From Bizionia paragorgiae (lineage in GTDB: Bacteria; Bacteroidota; Bacteroidia; Flavobacteriales; Flavobacteriaceae), in NCBI RefSeq assembly GCF_900107625.1, contig NZ_FNQK01000021.1, forward strand, positions 1 through 56,110: a stretch of DNA of 56,110 bases. The letters run 5' to 3'. The notes beneath the pieces are model-generated. The model was not told the origin of the DNA and made no database searches. It worked only from the letters and a program-made list of their open reading frames with translations. Shown piece by piece: positions 35,087-44,322 of this stretch. Positions within the stretch are counted from its first letter, which is position 1, and each line of letters starts with the position of its first letter. Position numbers and translations under genes: made by a program.

Positions 35087-36010
35087 TTATAATATTTTGA
35101 TGCCTTTAGAATTGATTTTGGACACATAAGTGTTAAAGGGTATTCCTGATTTTGAATATACGTCACGCATTGATTTTTCTACACTTTTAGCGGTTGCAAG
35201 ACCTTCGCTTAAGGCAAATATAGAAGGGCCAGAGCCAGAAATGCCACAACCTAAAGCACCGGCTAATACCGACTGTTTTTTTATACTGTCAAAGTGGGGG
35301 ATAAGTCCTTTGCGGTACGGTTCGATAACCACATCTTGTAAGGCGCTGCTAAGTAATTGGTAATCGTTAGTATGTAAAGCATGGACTAAACTTCCCACAT
35401 TAGCCCATTGTGTTATAGCCAATTGTAAAGGGATTTGTTTTGGTAAAACCGCACGAGAATCACTCGTCTTAATTTCTATTTCAGGATGAATTAGTGTTGC
35501 ATAAAGGGCTTTTGGAGATGGTAATTCTAAAACCTGAATAGGCGCGTTTGATTTCACTAGAGTAAATCCACCAAATAGAGCAGGAGCTATATTATCGGCG
35601 TGTTCTATACCACTAGCCAATGCTTCTCCTTTCATAGCAAAATGCGTTAATTGATGACGGGTGTAAGGGCGACCTAATAATTCGTTTATAGCGAACACAC
35701 TACCAGAGGCACTTGCCGAACTACTTCCTATACCACTTCCGGGTTTTATCTTTTTATAGATTTCCATCTCAAAGCCGAAATCAAGATTTATATCGTTTAG
35801 TAGTGCTAAAGCAGCAACTCCGGCTACGTTTTCTAACGGATTTAAGGGCAATTCAAATCCTTCTATGCGTGTTATTCGAAAGCCTTTTTCTTTTGATTTT
35901 CTAACTACGATCTCATCACCTATAGTATCTAAGCAAAACCCCAAAACATCGAAGCCACAAGAGACATTGGCTACGGTAGCAGGTGAAAATATTTTTATTT
36001 CGTTTCTCAT
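35087..36010 (-). CDS. thrB: Homoserine kinase
   Basis: The 307-residue GHMP-family kinase phosphorylates homoserine. N-terminal FSPATVANVSCGFDVLGF and the ATP-binding KPGSGIGSSSASASGS loop (about 90-105) are diagnostic. The late motif LGCGISGSGPSIFAL is also present. It lies 3 nt after thrA and 1 nt before thrC, so all three are tightly coupled. Confidence 0.96.
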   Translation of the reverse strand: MRNEIKIFSPATVANVSCGFDVLGFCLDTIGDEIVVRKSKEKGFRITRIEGFELPLNPLENVAGVAALALLNDINLDFGFEMEIYKKIKPGSGIGSSSASASGSVFAINELLGRPYTRHQLTHFAMKGEALASGIEHADNIAPALFGGFTLVKSNAPIQVLELPSPKALYATLIHPEIEIKTSDSRAVLPKQIPLQLAITQWANVGSLVHALHTNDYQLLSSALQDVVIEPYRKGLIPHFDSIKKQSVLAGALGCGISGSGPSIFALSEGLATAKSVEKSMRDVYSKSGIPFNTYVSKINSKGIKIL

Positions 36011-36013
36011 AGC

Positions 36014-38467
36014 TTAGTTTTTACCAATTCTAATAATATCGGCAAAAAGACCAGAAGCCGTAACATCGGCACCCGCTCCAGCACCTTTAATAATCATAGG
36101 CTGCTCGGGGTAACGCTGTGTGTAAAATAATACGATATTATCTTTTCCTTCCAGGTTATAAAATGGATGTCCTTGCGGAATCTCTTGTAAACCAACATGC
36201 GCTTTTCCTTTATTAAATGTAGCGACATATTTTAACTGACAGCCTTTTTGATTTGCCGATTTATAGAGCTTTTGAAAATGAGCTTCATCTTCAATAAGCG
36301 TGTTATAAAAGTCATCTATAGAATCACTGTTTAAGTTGTTTTTAGTTAAAAAAGATTCGTTTTTAATGGCTTCTAAATTCATTTCAAAGCCACTTTCTCG
36401 TGCTAATATTAGTATTTTTCTAGCCACATCTACACCACTTAAATCAATTCTAGGGTCGGGTTCTGTATAGCCTTCAATTTGAGCTTGTTTCACCACATCG
36501 TGAAAGTTCGTGGTTTCATTAAAATTATTAAATACAAAGTTTAAACTTCCCGATAATACCGCTTGAATACTAATTATTTTATCTCCGGAAGCCATTAGAT
36601 TTCTTAAGGTATCAATAATAGGTAAACCAGCACCAACATTGGTTTCAAATAAAAAGGGCGCATTGTATTTTAAAGATAATTCCTTAAGAAGAGAATAGTT
36701 TTTTTGAGAACTTGAACACGCAATCTTATTACAGGCCACTACAGCGATACTTTCTTTTAAATAGTGCTCATACAATTGTGACACCTCGGTATTAGCAGTA
36801 ATATCGATAAAAATACTATTCCGTAAATTAAATGATTTTACAGTGTCAAAAAAAGTGGATAGTGACGCGTTTTGTCCTTTAGCTAAGTCTTGTTTCCAGT
36901 TTTTTAGTGGCAGACCTTCTGCATTAAAAATCATCGTTCTAGAATTTGAAAGTCCGGCAACGCGTACATTAATTTTATGGTGTTTAATTAAATAGTTTTT
37001 TTGCTGATTGATTTGCTCCACCAACCGTTCACCAACATTTCCAACACCAGTTATAAAAACATTTAATTGTTTAGTGTTACTTTCAAAAAACCGTTCGTGG
37101 ACCGCATTTAGAGCTTTTTTTACATCTTTTTCGGCTATTACTGCCGATATATTACGTTCTGAGGCACCTTGAGCAATAGCTCTGATATTAATATTGTTTT
37201 TCCCTAAAACACTAAACATTTTACCGCTAACCCCTTGATGATTTTTTATTTTGTCACCCACAAGAGCAATAATAGAAAGTTCTTTTTCGACTAGTATGGG
37301 ATCAATTTTAAAAGTTTCAATTTCATATTTAAAAGTTTCATTTATTACTTGCTCTGCAATAGAAGCATCTTTTTCATCTATTCCAAAGCATATAGAATGC
37401 TCTGATGAGGCTTGAGTAATAAATATGATATTGATTTTCTGACTCGCGAGAACTTCAAATAAGCGTTTGGAAAATCCTGGAACCCCAACCATACCACCGC
37501 CTTGAAGTGTTAATAGTGCGATGTTATTTATGTTAGTAATTCCTGTAGCAGGAGATTTTTCTGTATTGTAATACTTTGGGTTATTTGTAATCAAAGTCCC
37601 TTCATGTTCCGGTAGCAATGTGTTTTTAATGCGTATTGGGATATTGGAAAATAAAACAGGTTGAACACTCGGTGGGTAAAGTACTTTGGCGCCAAAATGA
37701 GACAGCTCCATAGCTTCCTGATAGGAAATGAAAGAAATGGGGTGGGCTTGCTTTACAAGTTTAGGATTCGCGGTAAACATACCACTCACATCTGTCCAAA
37801 TCTCTAAAGTATCCACTTGTAATACTGCTGCTATAATGGCTGCCGTATAATCTGAACCTCCACGGCCTAACGTTGTGATTTCGTTACGTTCAGATTTTGA
37901 AATAAAACCAGGAACTATTGTGAGGTCTTGGCCGGCAGTGCTAAAGTAGTCGTGTATCTGTTTATTTGTACTATCGAATTTAACTTCTGCCTTAGTGAAG
38001 TTGGAGTTTGTAATTATAAGTTCTTGTCCATTTTTTCTTGTTACGGCAATACCTTTTTCTCTGATTACCTCGGTAATAATGTAAGACGATAATAATTCGC
38101 CATAGCTCATTAGTTTGTCGGTGGTTTGTGGTGATAATTCATTAATTAAAAAAATACCGTCTAAAAGCTTTTTTAAATCTCCCAACTGATCTTTTAGGTG
38201 AGATTGAATCTCCTTGTTGTGCATAGGCTTCAGTTCTTCCACAATTAATAGATGTTTTTTCTGAATATCCTGAAATGCCTTTATATACTGAGTATCTTTA
38301 TTTTTAGCTAACTCGCCCGCTTTAAGTAAAGCATCTGTAACACCTGCAATGGCCGATACCACACAAACGACTTTATTATTTTTGGTTTGATTTTCGAGAA
38401 TTGAGATGACTTTGTTGATGTTTTTTGAGGAGCCTAAAGACGTTCCTCCAAATTTTAAAACTTGCAT
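36014..38467 (-). CDS. thrA: Bifunctional aspartokinase I / homoserine dehydrogenase I
   Basis: The 817-residue fusion matches E. coli ThrA in length and order. The aspartokinase domain starts VLKFGGTSLGSSKNINKV and contains TTLGRGGSDYTAA. Tandem ACT domains follow at about 315-470, with VGVPGFSKRLFEVL and ALVGDKIKNHQGVSGKMF. The homoserine dehydrogenase part begins FITGVGNVGERLVEQI and has VACNKIACS and FETNVGAGLPIIDTL. The first and third steps from aspartate to threonine are thus in one protein, expected to be inhibited by threonine through the ACT domains. It heads the thrA-thrB-thrC operon. Confidence 0.96.
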   Translation of the reverse strand: MQVLKFGGTSLGSSKNINKVISILENQTKNNKVVCVVSAIAGVTDALLKAGELAKNKDTQYIKAFQDIQKKHLLIVEELKPMHNKEIQSHLKDQLGDLKKLLDGIFLINELSPQTTDKLMSYGELLSSYIITEVIREKGIAVTRKNGQELIITNSNFTKAEVKFDSTNKQIHDYFSTAGQDLTIVPGFISKSERNEITTLGRGGSDYTAAIIAAVLQVDTLEIWTDVSGMFTANPKLVKQAHPISFISYQEAMELSHFGAKVLYPPSVQPVLFSNIPIRIKNTLLPEHEGTLITNNPKYYNTEKSPATGITNINNIALLTLQGGGMVGVPGFSKRLFEVLASQKINIIFITQASSEHSICFGIDEKDASIAEQVINETFKYEIETFKIDPILVEKELSIIALVGDKIKNHQGVSGKMFSVLGKNNINIRAIAQGASERNISAVIAEKDVKKALNAVHERFFESNTKQLNVFITGVGNVGERLVEQINQQKNYLIKHHKINVRVAGLSNSRTMIFNAEGLPLKNWKQDLAKGQNASLSTFFDTVKSFNLRNSIFIDITANTEVSQLYEHYLKESIAVVACNKIACSSSQKNYSLLKELSLKYNAPFLFETNVGAGLPIIDTLRNLMASGDKIISIQAVLSGSLNFVFNNFNETTNFHDVVKQAQIEGYTEPDPRIDLSGVDVARKILILARESGFEMNLEAIKNESFLTKNNLNSDSIDDFYNTLIEDEAHFQKLYKSANQKGCQLKYVATFNKGKAHVGLQEIPQGHPFYNLEGKDNIVLFYTQRYPEQPMIIKGAGAGADVTASGLFADIIRIGKN

Positions 38468-38791
38468 AGAAATGTGGTTTAGTTGGTAATTGTTTTGATT
38501 AATAACAGTTAAAAAAGTACTGTAAATAGACGGAAGTGAAATGTGTATACCCCTAAAGGGTTGATGCCGTTAAAAAATACGTTGTGCCCACAGAAATACC
38601 AGCGCCAAAAGCTGATGATAAAGAAATTAGTATTTCGGATTTGTTGTACATTTTTCTGTGCTATGCCTTATAAATATATTACTTTTACTCAAAGAATATT
38701 TAGAAAACACGACTTTTATACCTCTTTTTAGTTTAAAGGTTAGGTTTTTCCCATTAAAATCAATTAAAAGACAAAATACAGAAGATTACAA
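38468..38791. other. Intergenic region between divergent thrA and nnr
   Basis: The 324-nt region must hold both promoters. On the thrA strand there is an inverted repeat (CACAGAAA at 38590-38597 with TTTCTGTG) spanning a 32-codon ORF with scattered Thr codons, but no Thr or Ile run and no terminator before thrA. I do not call an attenuator here. Confidence 0.4.
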
Positions 38792-40363
38792 ATGAAAATA
38801 TTTACTAAAGAGCAAATTTACGCGGGTGATACTGAGACGGCTAAAAAACAGAATATTAGCTCTGCAGATTTAATGGAGCGTGCAGGGATACAGATTTTTA
38901 ATTGGTTACATGTGCGAATGCAAGGCGCCCAAGTTCCTATTCATGTGTTCTGTGGTATAGGAAATAATGGTGGTGATGGTTTGGTAGTCGCTAGACATCT
39001 TATTACTCATGGCTATAATGTACATACCTACGTAGTAAATTGTAGTACAAAACGTTCTAAAGATTTTTTAGTTAATTACGATCGGATTAAAAGTGTCACA
39101 AAAGAATGGCCTACGTTATTAAATTGCAAGGAGGATTTTCCTGCTATAGATGCTAATGATATTATTGTAGATGCTGTTTTTGGAATTGGTATAAACCGTC
39201 CTGTAGATGCGTGGGTTAAAGGACTTTTTAATCATTTTAGAGCCTCTAAAGCCTATACTTTATCGATAGATATACCATCCGGATTACATACAGATCAAAT
39301 ACCTAGTGATTTAGAAAGCGTTGTTTCGGCGGCTCATACTTTGAGTTTTCAAACGCCTAAACTCGTGTTTTTCTTGCCTGAAACTGCAGGGTTTACTGTG
39401 CAGTGGGAAGTTTTAAATATCGGATTGGATCCTGAGTATTTGTTTAATACTCAAACTGAAGCAGAACTTATTGGAAAAAATGAAGTTTTACCTTTATATA
39501 AGCCGAGAGAGAAATTCTCACATAAAGGTACTTTTGGACATGCTGTAATTATTGGTGGAAGCTACGGAAAAATGGGAGCGGTTACATTAGCAAGTAAAGC
39601 GGCATTAGTTTCTGGTGCAGGAAAAGTAACCGGGTACATACCAAAATGCGGCTATACTGTTTTGCAAACAAGTGTTCCCGAAGTTATGGTAATAACCGAT
39701 AAGCATGAAGAGTACCTAATAAGTATGACCATTGATGTCGAGCCGTCAGTTGTTGGGATTGGAGTAGGTATGGGGACAGAAAAAGAAACGGTATCGGCAT
39801 TCACAACATTTTTAGAAACTATAAAAGTACCTGTAGTTATTGATGCTGATGCAATTAACTGTCTCTCAAAAAGTAAAAAAGCTTTAAAAGCATTACCTGA
39901 GTTCTCTGTGTTAACGCCACATCCAAAAGAATTGGAAAGATTGATTGGAACATGGAGTGATGATTTTGATAAATTGAAGAAAACAAAGGCCTTTTCTAAA
40001 AAACACAATGTTATTGTGGTTATAAAAGGCGCGAATACCATAACGGTGTTTCAAGATAAATTATTTATAAACGCTACGGGTAACCCTGGTTTAGCAACTG
40101 CCGGAACGGGAGATGTCTTAACGGGAATCATTACAGGATTAATTTCGCAAGGCTACGAGCCGCTATTAGCAACACTATTTGGTGTGTATTTACACGGCCG
40201 CGCTGCCGATTTAATAATAGAAGATTTTGGATATCAAAGCCTGCTTGCTAGCGATGTTATAAATGGTATTTCTGAAGCTTATTTAGATCTGTTTACGCAG
40301 CCAGAATCCCAAACTCCTGAAGAAGATGAAGAAGAAACTAAAGGAAAACAAAAAGAGAAATAG
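38792..40363 (+). CDS. nnr: Bifunctional NAD(P)H-hydrate repair enzyme
   Basis: The 523-residue protein fuses two repair activities. The N-terminal YjeF_N epimerase domain (1 to about 215) has FCGIGNNGGDGLVVARHL and VDAVFGIGINRPV. The C-terminal ADP-dependent dehydratase domain (about 230-500) has HKGTFGHAVIIGGSYGKMGA, VIDADAINCL, LTPHPKELERL and the late GNPGLATAGTGDVLTGIITG. Together they restore NADH and NADPH damaged by hydration. The charged C-terminal tail (EEDEEETKGKQKEK) is an extra. It is followed by a terminator. Confidence 0.95.
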   Translation: MKIFTKEQIYAGDTETAKKQNISSADLMERAGIQIFNWLHVRMQGAQVPIHVFCGIGNNGGDGLVVARHLITHGYNVHTYVVNCSTKRSKDFLVNYDRIKSVTKEWPTLLNCKEDFPAIDANDIIVDAVFGIGINRPVDAWVKGLFNHFRASKAYTLSIDIPSGLHTDQIPSDLESVVSAAHTLSFQTPKLVFFLPETAGFTVQWEVLNIGLDPEYLFNTQTEAELIGKNEVLPLYKPREKFSHKGTFGHAVIIGGSYGKMGAVTLASKAALVSGAGKVTGYIPKCGYTVLQTSVPEVMVITDKHEEYLISMTIDVEPSVVGIGVGMGTEKETVSAFTTFLETIKVPVVIDADAINCLSKSKKALKALPEFSVLTPHPKELERLIGTWSDDFDKLKKTKAFSKKHNVIVVIKGANTITVFQDKLFINATGNPGLATAGTGDVLTGIITGLISQGYEPLLATLFGVYLHGRAADLIIEDFGYQSLLASDVINGISEAYLDLFTQPESQTPEEDEEETKGKQKEK

Positions 40364-40398
40364 GGCGATAAAAATATCGTGTTAAAGAATAAAGTAAT

Positions 40399-40431
40399 AA
40401 AAAAAGCGAACTTTTCAGTTCGCTTTTTTTA
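40399..40431. terminator. Bidirectional intrinsic terminator
   Basis: The stem AGCGAACT (40405-40412) with AGTTCGCT (40417-40424), a 4-nt loop, and A-run and T-run flanks lies between convergent nnr and the TlpA-like gene. Confidence 0.9.
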
Positions 40432-40446
40432 TAGATCGTTTTAAAA

Positions 40447-41511
40447 TTAGATTTCTAAACTATTAAAAAGCTCTATTAATTTATCTTCAGAAGGTCTTGG
40501 TGCATCTGCATCTACAATATTTCCAGCAGGATCAATTAGTAAGAAGCGAGGAATAGCATTAATTTTATAAGCTCTAATAAATTCCGATTCGAAGGCTTTA
40601 TCAGACATTAATTGAACACCTCCTAATTCCTTTTCTTCTACCATTTTTCTCCATCCGTCATAAGCTAATTTTTTAGCTTCTTCAGGAGTTTCAGCTCTAT
40701 AACCACGTCCGTTATCAGTCGAAATACTTACGAATTCAATGTTTTTACCGTGGTATTCTTTTTCAAGTTTTTTAAGTGAAGGAATTTCAGCTTTACAAGG
40801 TCCGCACCATGTAGCCCAAATATCAACATACACATATTTTCCTTTTAAATCCTTTAAAGATGTTGTTCCACCTTTGTAATTTTCATAATTTTCAAAAGTT
40901 GGAGAAGGCGACCCTTTAGGTAAGTCTCTTTTTAATGCAATCTTTTCACCTACATAACGCTTGTAAAAATTAAGCATTGGCTTAACTTCATTAGCAGCAT
41001 TGTTTGTTAAAGAGGTGTCAATTGTTTTGTTTTTATCATAAAACGCAAGCAATTCTTTTTCTATATTTTTCATAGATTCTTCTAAACCTAAAGAATCTAA
41101 TTCAGCTAGTTTTTCAACATCTAAAAGACGTTCTTGAACCCTTACTTTCTCTGCTAAAAAGTTACTGTGTTCGGCACCATTTCCTGAGAATTTCACGGTT
41201 TCATCAAACATTTTGGTGTCTAATGTCAGATTTAAATCGTAACCATTTTTTAAAAAGGCTGTCGTTTGCTCATTCCCATCGTATATAGAATATAATCCTG
41301 TTTCTACTTTAAGGGTATCAGAAAAAGTTCCGTCGGCACCAACTTTAATGGTTTTTGTAAACTCACGGTTTCTTACAACGATAGAGTCGCTACTTTTGTT
41401 AGTAATCGTTCCCGAAAGTGTTACATAGTCTTTAGGAGCTTCTACCTTAGTGGTGTCGTCTTTACAAGCTACAATAGCTAATGCCGACAAGCATATTAGT
41501 ATTTTTTTCAT
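40447..41511 (-). CDS. TlpA-like thioredoxin-fold lipoprotein with DUF4369
   Basis: The 354-residue product is a lipoprotein (lipobox AIVAC, acylated Cys 16). An N-terminal DUF4369-like beta domain (about 28-120) and a helical linker (to about 200) precede a thioredoxin fold with the redox pair in WATWCGPC (Cys 236 and 239) and the cis-Pro in KINAIPRFLLID. Such proteins act in the periplasm on disulphides, for example in cytochrome maturation or oxidative repair. The specific partner is unknown. It is monocistronic. Confidence 0.85.
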   Translation of the reverse strand: MKKILICLSALAIVACKDDTTKVEAPKDYVTLSGTITNKSSDSIVVRNREFTKTIKVGADGTFSDTLKVETGLYSIYDGNEQTTAFLKNGYDLNLTLDTKMFDETVKFSGNGAEHSNFLAEKVRVQERLLDVEKLAELDSLGLEESMKNIEKELLAFYDKNKTIDTSLTNNAANEVKPMLNFYKRYVGEKIALKRDLPKGSPSPTFENYENYKGGTTSLKDLKGKYVYVDIWATWCGPCKAEIPSLKKLEKEYHGKNIEFVSISTDNGRGYRAETPEEAKKLAYDGWRKMVEEKELGGVQLMSDKAFESEFIRAYKINAIPRFLLIDPAGNIVDADAPRPSEDKLIELFNSLEI

Positions 41512-41631
41512 TATTATATATTTTAATTTCTTTCAAAAATAACAGAATAAAATTAGTATTAAATTATTAAGCCTATTTTATTTGCATAATATCTCCTTAA
41601 TGATGACTTTTGAGGGATTAAAAATAAAATT

Positions 41632-43140
41632 ATGGAACGCATACATTATTTATCTTCTGAAACCCTAGAATTAACCACGATAAGCGATATTCTTTCCGAG
41701 GAAAAGACTTTAATATTATCTGAAGATTCTAAAACTCGTATTGTTAAGTGTAGAACCTATTTAGATGAAAAATTAAAGAAGCAAGACAAACCTATTTACG
41801 GTATAAATACGGGGTTTGGATCTTTGTATAATGTTGAGATTTCTAAAGAAAACTTAACTAAACTTCAAGAAAATCTAGTAATGTCGCACGCTTGTGGTAC
41901 TGGAGAGCGTGTTCCAGATGCTATCGTAAAATTAATGTTACTCCTTAAGATACAGTCGTTAAGCTATGGGCATTCAGGAGTGCAATTGCAAACCGTAGAG
42001 CGCCTAGTGGCTATGTATAATGCCTCTGTTTTACCAGTGGTGTATACACAAGGGTCTTTAGGAGCTTCTGGAGATTTAGCGCCTTTAGCGCATTTATCTT
42101 TACCTTTAATAGGTAAGGGGGCAGTAGTGTATAATGGAGAAGAAATGCCTTCGGAAGCCGTGTTAGATATTATGAAATGGGAGCCTATTTCATTACAATC
42201 TAAGGAAGGTTTAGCGTTGTTGAATGGTACGCAGTTTATGAGTGCATACGGGGTATTCTTACTTTTAAAAAGTTTTAAGTTGTCTTATTTAGCCGATTTA
42301 ATAGCAAGTGTATCTATTGATGCTTTTGATGGTCGATTAGATCCGTTTAATGAATTAATACATTTAGTTCGTCCGCATAACGGACAATTAAAAACGGCGG
42401 AACGCATTAGAGAATTCTTAAGTGATAGTGCTATTATTAATCAGGAGAAACAACATGTTCAAGACCCATATTCGTTTAGGTGTATTCCTCAGGTTCATGG
42501 AGCGACAAAAGACACCTTAGATTTTGTATTAAAAACATTTAAAACGGAAATCAATTCGGTTACCGATAATCCGAATATATTCTCTCAAGAAGATGAAATT
42601 ATATCTGGAGGAAATTTCCATGGTCAGCCACTAGCTTTAGCTTTAGATTATTTAAAAATAGCTATGGCTGAGTTAGGTAATATTTCTGAGCGACGCGTTT
42701 TTCAACTCGTTTCAGGATTAAGAGGTTTACCTGTTTTCTTGGTTAATAACCCAGGATTAAATTCAGGGTTTATGATACCTCAATATACTGCAGCAAGTAT
42801 TGTAAGTGCTAATAAACAATTAGCAAGTCCGGCGAGTGTAGATAGTATAGTTTCTAGTAACGGACAAGAAGATCACGTTAGTATGGGGGCTAATGCGGCT
42901 ACGCAAGCCTATACTTTGGTGAATAATGTAGAACGTATCTTGGCTATCGAATTGTTTAATGCGTCACAAGCATTAGCGTTTAGAGCGCCTTTACAGTCTA
43001 GTCCGTTTATAGAGCAATTATTAGGTTCGTATAGAGTAGAGGTACCTTTTGTTGAAGAAGATGAAGTAATGCATTATCCTATCCAGCAATCGATATCGTT
43101 TTTACAACACCTACAAATTGATTCTGCTGAGTTATATTAA
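41632..43140 (+). CDS. hutH: Histidine ammonia-lyase family enzyme
   Basis: The 502-residue lyase has the self-processing Ala-Ser-Gly (145-147, in GSLGASGDLAPLAHL) that forms the MIO group. The early YGINTGFGSL and late SNGQEDHVSMGANAATQ motifs are also present. The substrate-selectivity position reads Ser-His (VMSHACGTG), which favours histidine over tyrosine or phenylalanine. No hutU, hutI or hutG neighbours are present, so the degradation pathway cannot be confirmed here, and a tyrosine or phenylalanine lyase is a smaller possibility. Confidence 0.88.
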   Translation: MERIHYLSSETLELTTISDILSEEKTLILSEDSKTRIVKCRTYLDEKLKKQDKPIYGINTGFGSLYNVEISKENLTKLQENLVMSHACGTGERVPDAIVKLMLLLKIQSLSYGHSGVQLQTVERLVAMYNASVLPVVYTQGSLGASGDLAPLAHLSLPLIGKGAVVYNGEEMPSEAVLDIMKWEPISLQSKEGLALLNGTQFMSAYGVFLLLKSFKLSYLADLIASVSIDAFDGRLDPFNELIHLVRPHNGQLKTAERIREFLSDSAIINQEKQHVQDPYSFRCIPQVHGATKDTLDFVLKTFKTEINSVTDNPNIFSQEDEIISGGNFHGQPLALALDYLKIAMAELGNISERRVFQLVSGLRGLPVFLVNNPGLNSGFMIPQYTAASIVSANKQLASPASVDSIVSSNGQEDHVSMGANAATQAYTLVNNVERILAIELFNASQALAFRAPLQSSPFIEQLLGSYRVEVPFVEEDEVMHYPIQQSISFLQHLQIDSAELY

Positions 43141-43176
43141 TTTAAATATAGCTCCTTAGTAGCATATACATAGTAT

Positions 43177-43212
43177 AAAAATCCCTCTTCAATTTTGGAA
43201 AGGGATTTTTTT
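43177..43212. terminator. Intrinsic terminator after hutH
   Basis: A 10-bp stem (AAAAATCCCT at 43177-43186 with AGGGATTTTT at 43201-43210) has a 14-nt loop and T-rich ends. It serves hutH and possibly the convergent small gene, whose stop it touches. Confidence 0.8.
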
Positions 43213-43597
43213 ATTTATTCTCTATATAGGTCTTATAAGTTAATGCCGCCCAGTTTTTAGCTTCAAAAATTGAAGAACAGACTTTAAAGGTTTTCTTTAA
43301 AAAGACTTGTTCTATTTCAGTTGATTTTCTGCTGAAATAGTTTTCGGTAACGACACAGAAACCAATTAGATTATCGATTTTAGAACTTGAGTTGTACATT
43401 AAAGGGTCTACAGAATAGGAGTGTAGTCTATGTGAGATATAAACAAAAGGTTGATTTTCATAATATTTTAAAATCACTTCTGTTTGTTTTGAATTTAGAT
43501 TATTACACATCACGGTGCCTTCTTTTATTACGGAAATCACAAAATGATCGTAAAATGTAAGCTTACAAAACCCTAATGAATTGTCTTCAATTTTCAT
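43211..43597 (-). CDS. Small soluble protein, paralogue A (unknown function)
   Basis: This 128-residue protein has no signal peptide. By eye it is about 52% identical to the next gene upstream (43860-44252). The shared core is NSLGFC, LTFY, VISV, EG, a VIL helix, then YISHRLHSYSVDPL and a C-terminal EAKNWA. The alternation of short strands and helices and the EG and HR positions are reminiscent of the STAS/SpoIIAA-like fold, but the match is too weak to name. Flavobacterial genomes often carry such proteins in multiple copies. Confidence 0.65.
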   Translation of the reverse strand: MKIEDNSLGFCKLTFYDHFVISVIKEGTVMCNNLNSKQTEVILKYYENQPFVYISHRLHSYSVDPLMYNSSSKIDNLIGFCVVTENYFSRKSTEIEQVFLKKTFKVCSSIFEAKNWAALTYKTYIENK

Positions 43598-43859
43598 AAA
43601 TCAAAAGTAGTGAAAACTAAATAGATTTAAAGCGTATTTATACAATTGATCACAATTAATTCATGTTAATTTTATGATGATATAAAATAGATGAGTGTAC
43701 TATGTAAGATAGGTTTATAGCTCATTTAATAATTAGCTTAGGTTTAATCTAATGATGCTATAGTGGAGTGTATCTAATGATTAAATTATTCATAATAAAC
43801 TGGATCGCTATTGAATTAATCGTAGCTTTTAAGAAATAATTAAGTAAACAGTATTTTCG

Positions 43860-44252
43860 TTAATCAGTTACCTTTGATAAGTGTTTTTTATATACTAAAG
43901 TCGCCCAATTTTTAGCCTCTAATAGGCTAGGGAAAACCATATAAGGTTTTTTTAAAAATAACCGTTCCACTTCGGTATTTTGTTCGTTATAATAATCTTG
44001 TGTTACAACTCCAAAAGCGATTAAATTTTCTACTTGAGAGGTGTTTTTGTAGATTAAAGGATCTAATGAGTAGGAATGTTTTCGGTGCGTAATATAAGTA
44101 AACGGCTTGCCTTTGTAAAAGTTTAAAATTACTGCCGATATTTTTAAACTTAACTCAGAGGTTAGATTAACGCCTTCATGAACGACCGATATAACATAGT
44201 ATTCATAAAAAGTCAATTCACAGAATCCTAAACTGTTATTAATGATTTTCAT
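43860..44252 (-). CDS. Small soluble protein, paralogue B (unknown function)
   Basis: The 130-residue paralogue of the previous gene has the same length, strand and motif order (NSLGFCELTFY, THRKHSYSLDPL, EAKNWATL). The two are 262 nt apart, and that spacer has no terminator I can see, so each may have its own promoter. Divergence to about half identity means the duplication is old. Conserved His, Arg and Asp in HRxHSYSxDPL are candidate functional residues. Confidence 0.65.
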   Translation of the reverse strand: MKIINNSLGFCELTFYEYYVISVVHEGVNLTSELSLKISAVILNFYKGKPFTYITHRKHSYSLDPLIYKNTSQVENLIAFGVVTQDYYNEQNTEVERLFLKKPYMVFPSLLEAKNWATLVYKKHLSKVTD

Positions 44253-44270
44253 CTTATAAATTTAGTAAAA

Positions 44271-44305
44271 AAAAAGACTCCAATCAAGTTGATTGGAGTC
44301 TTTTT
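44271..44305. terminator. Bidirectional intrinsic terminator
   Basis: A perfect 10-bp stem (GACTCCAATC at 44276-44285 with its complement at 44291-44300), a 5-nt loop, five A and five T. It terminates clpC on the minus strand. Confidence 0.9.
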
Positions 44306-44322
44306 AAATCGTGCTAAATGTT

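Noticed and set aside
38570-38670. Possible Thr leader peptide upstream of thrA (32 codons on the minus strand, ending GTTYFLTASTL)
   Set aside because: Thr codons are scattered, there is no Thr or Ile run, and no stem-loop with a T-run lies between it and thrA. The flanking inverted repeat alone is not enough.
38543-38731. 62-residue plus-strand ORF between thrA and nnr
   Set aside because: There is no recognisable protein pattern, it lies in the divergent promoter region, and a basic, Cys-containing composition is typical of chance frames in AT-rich DNA.
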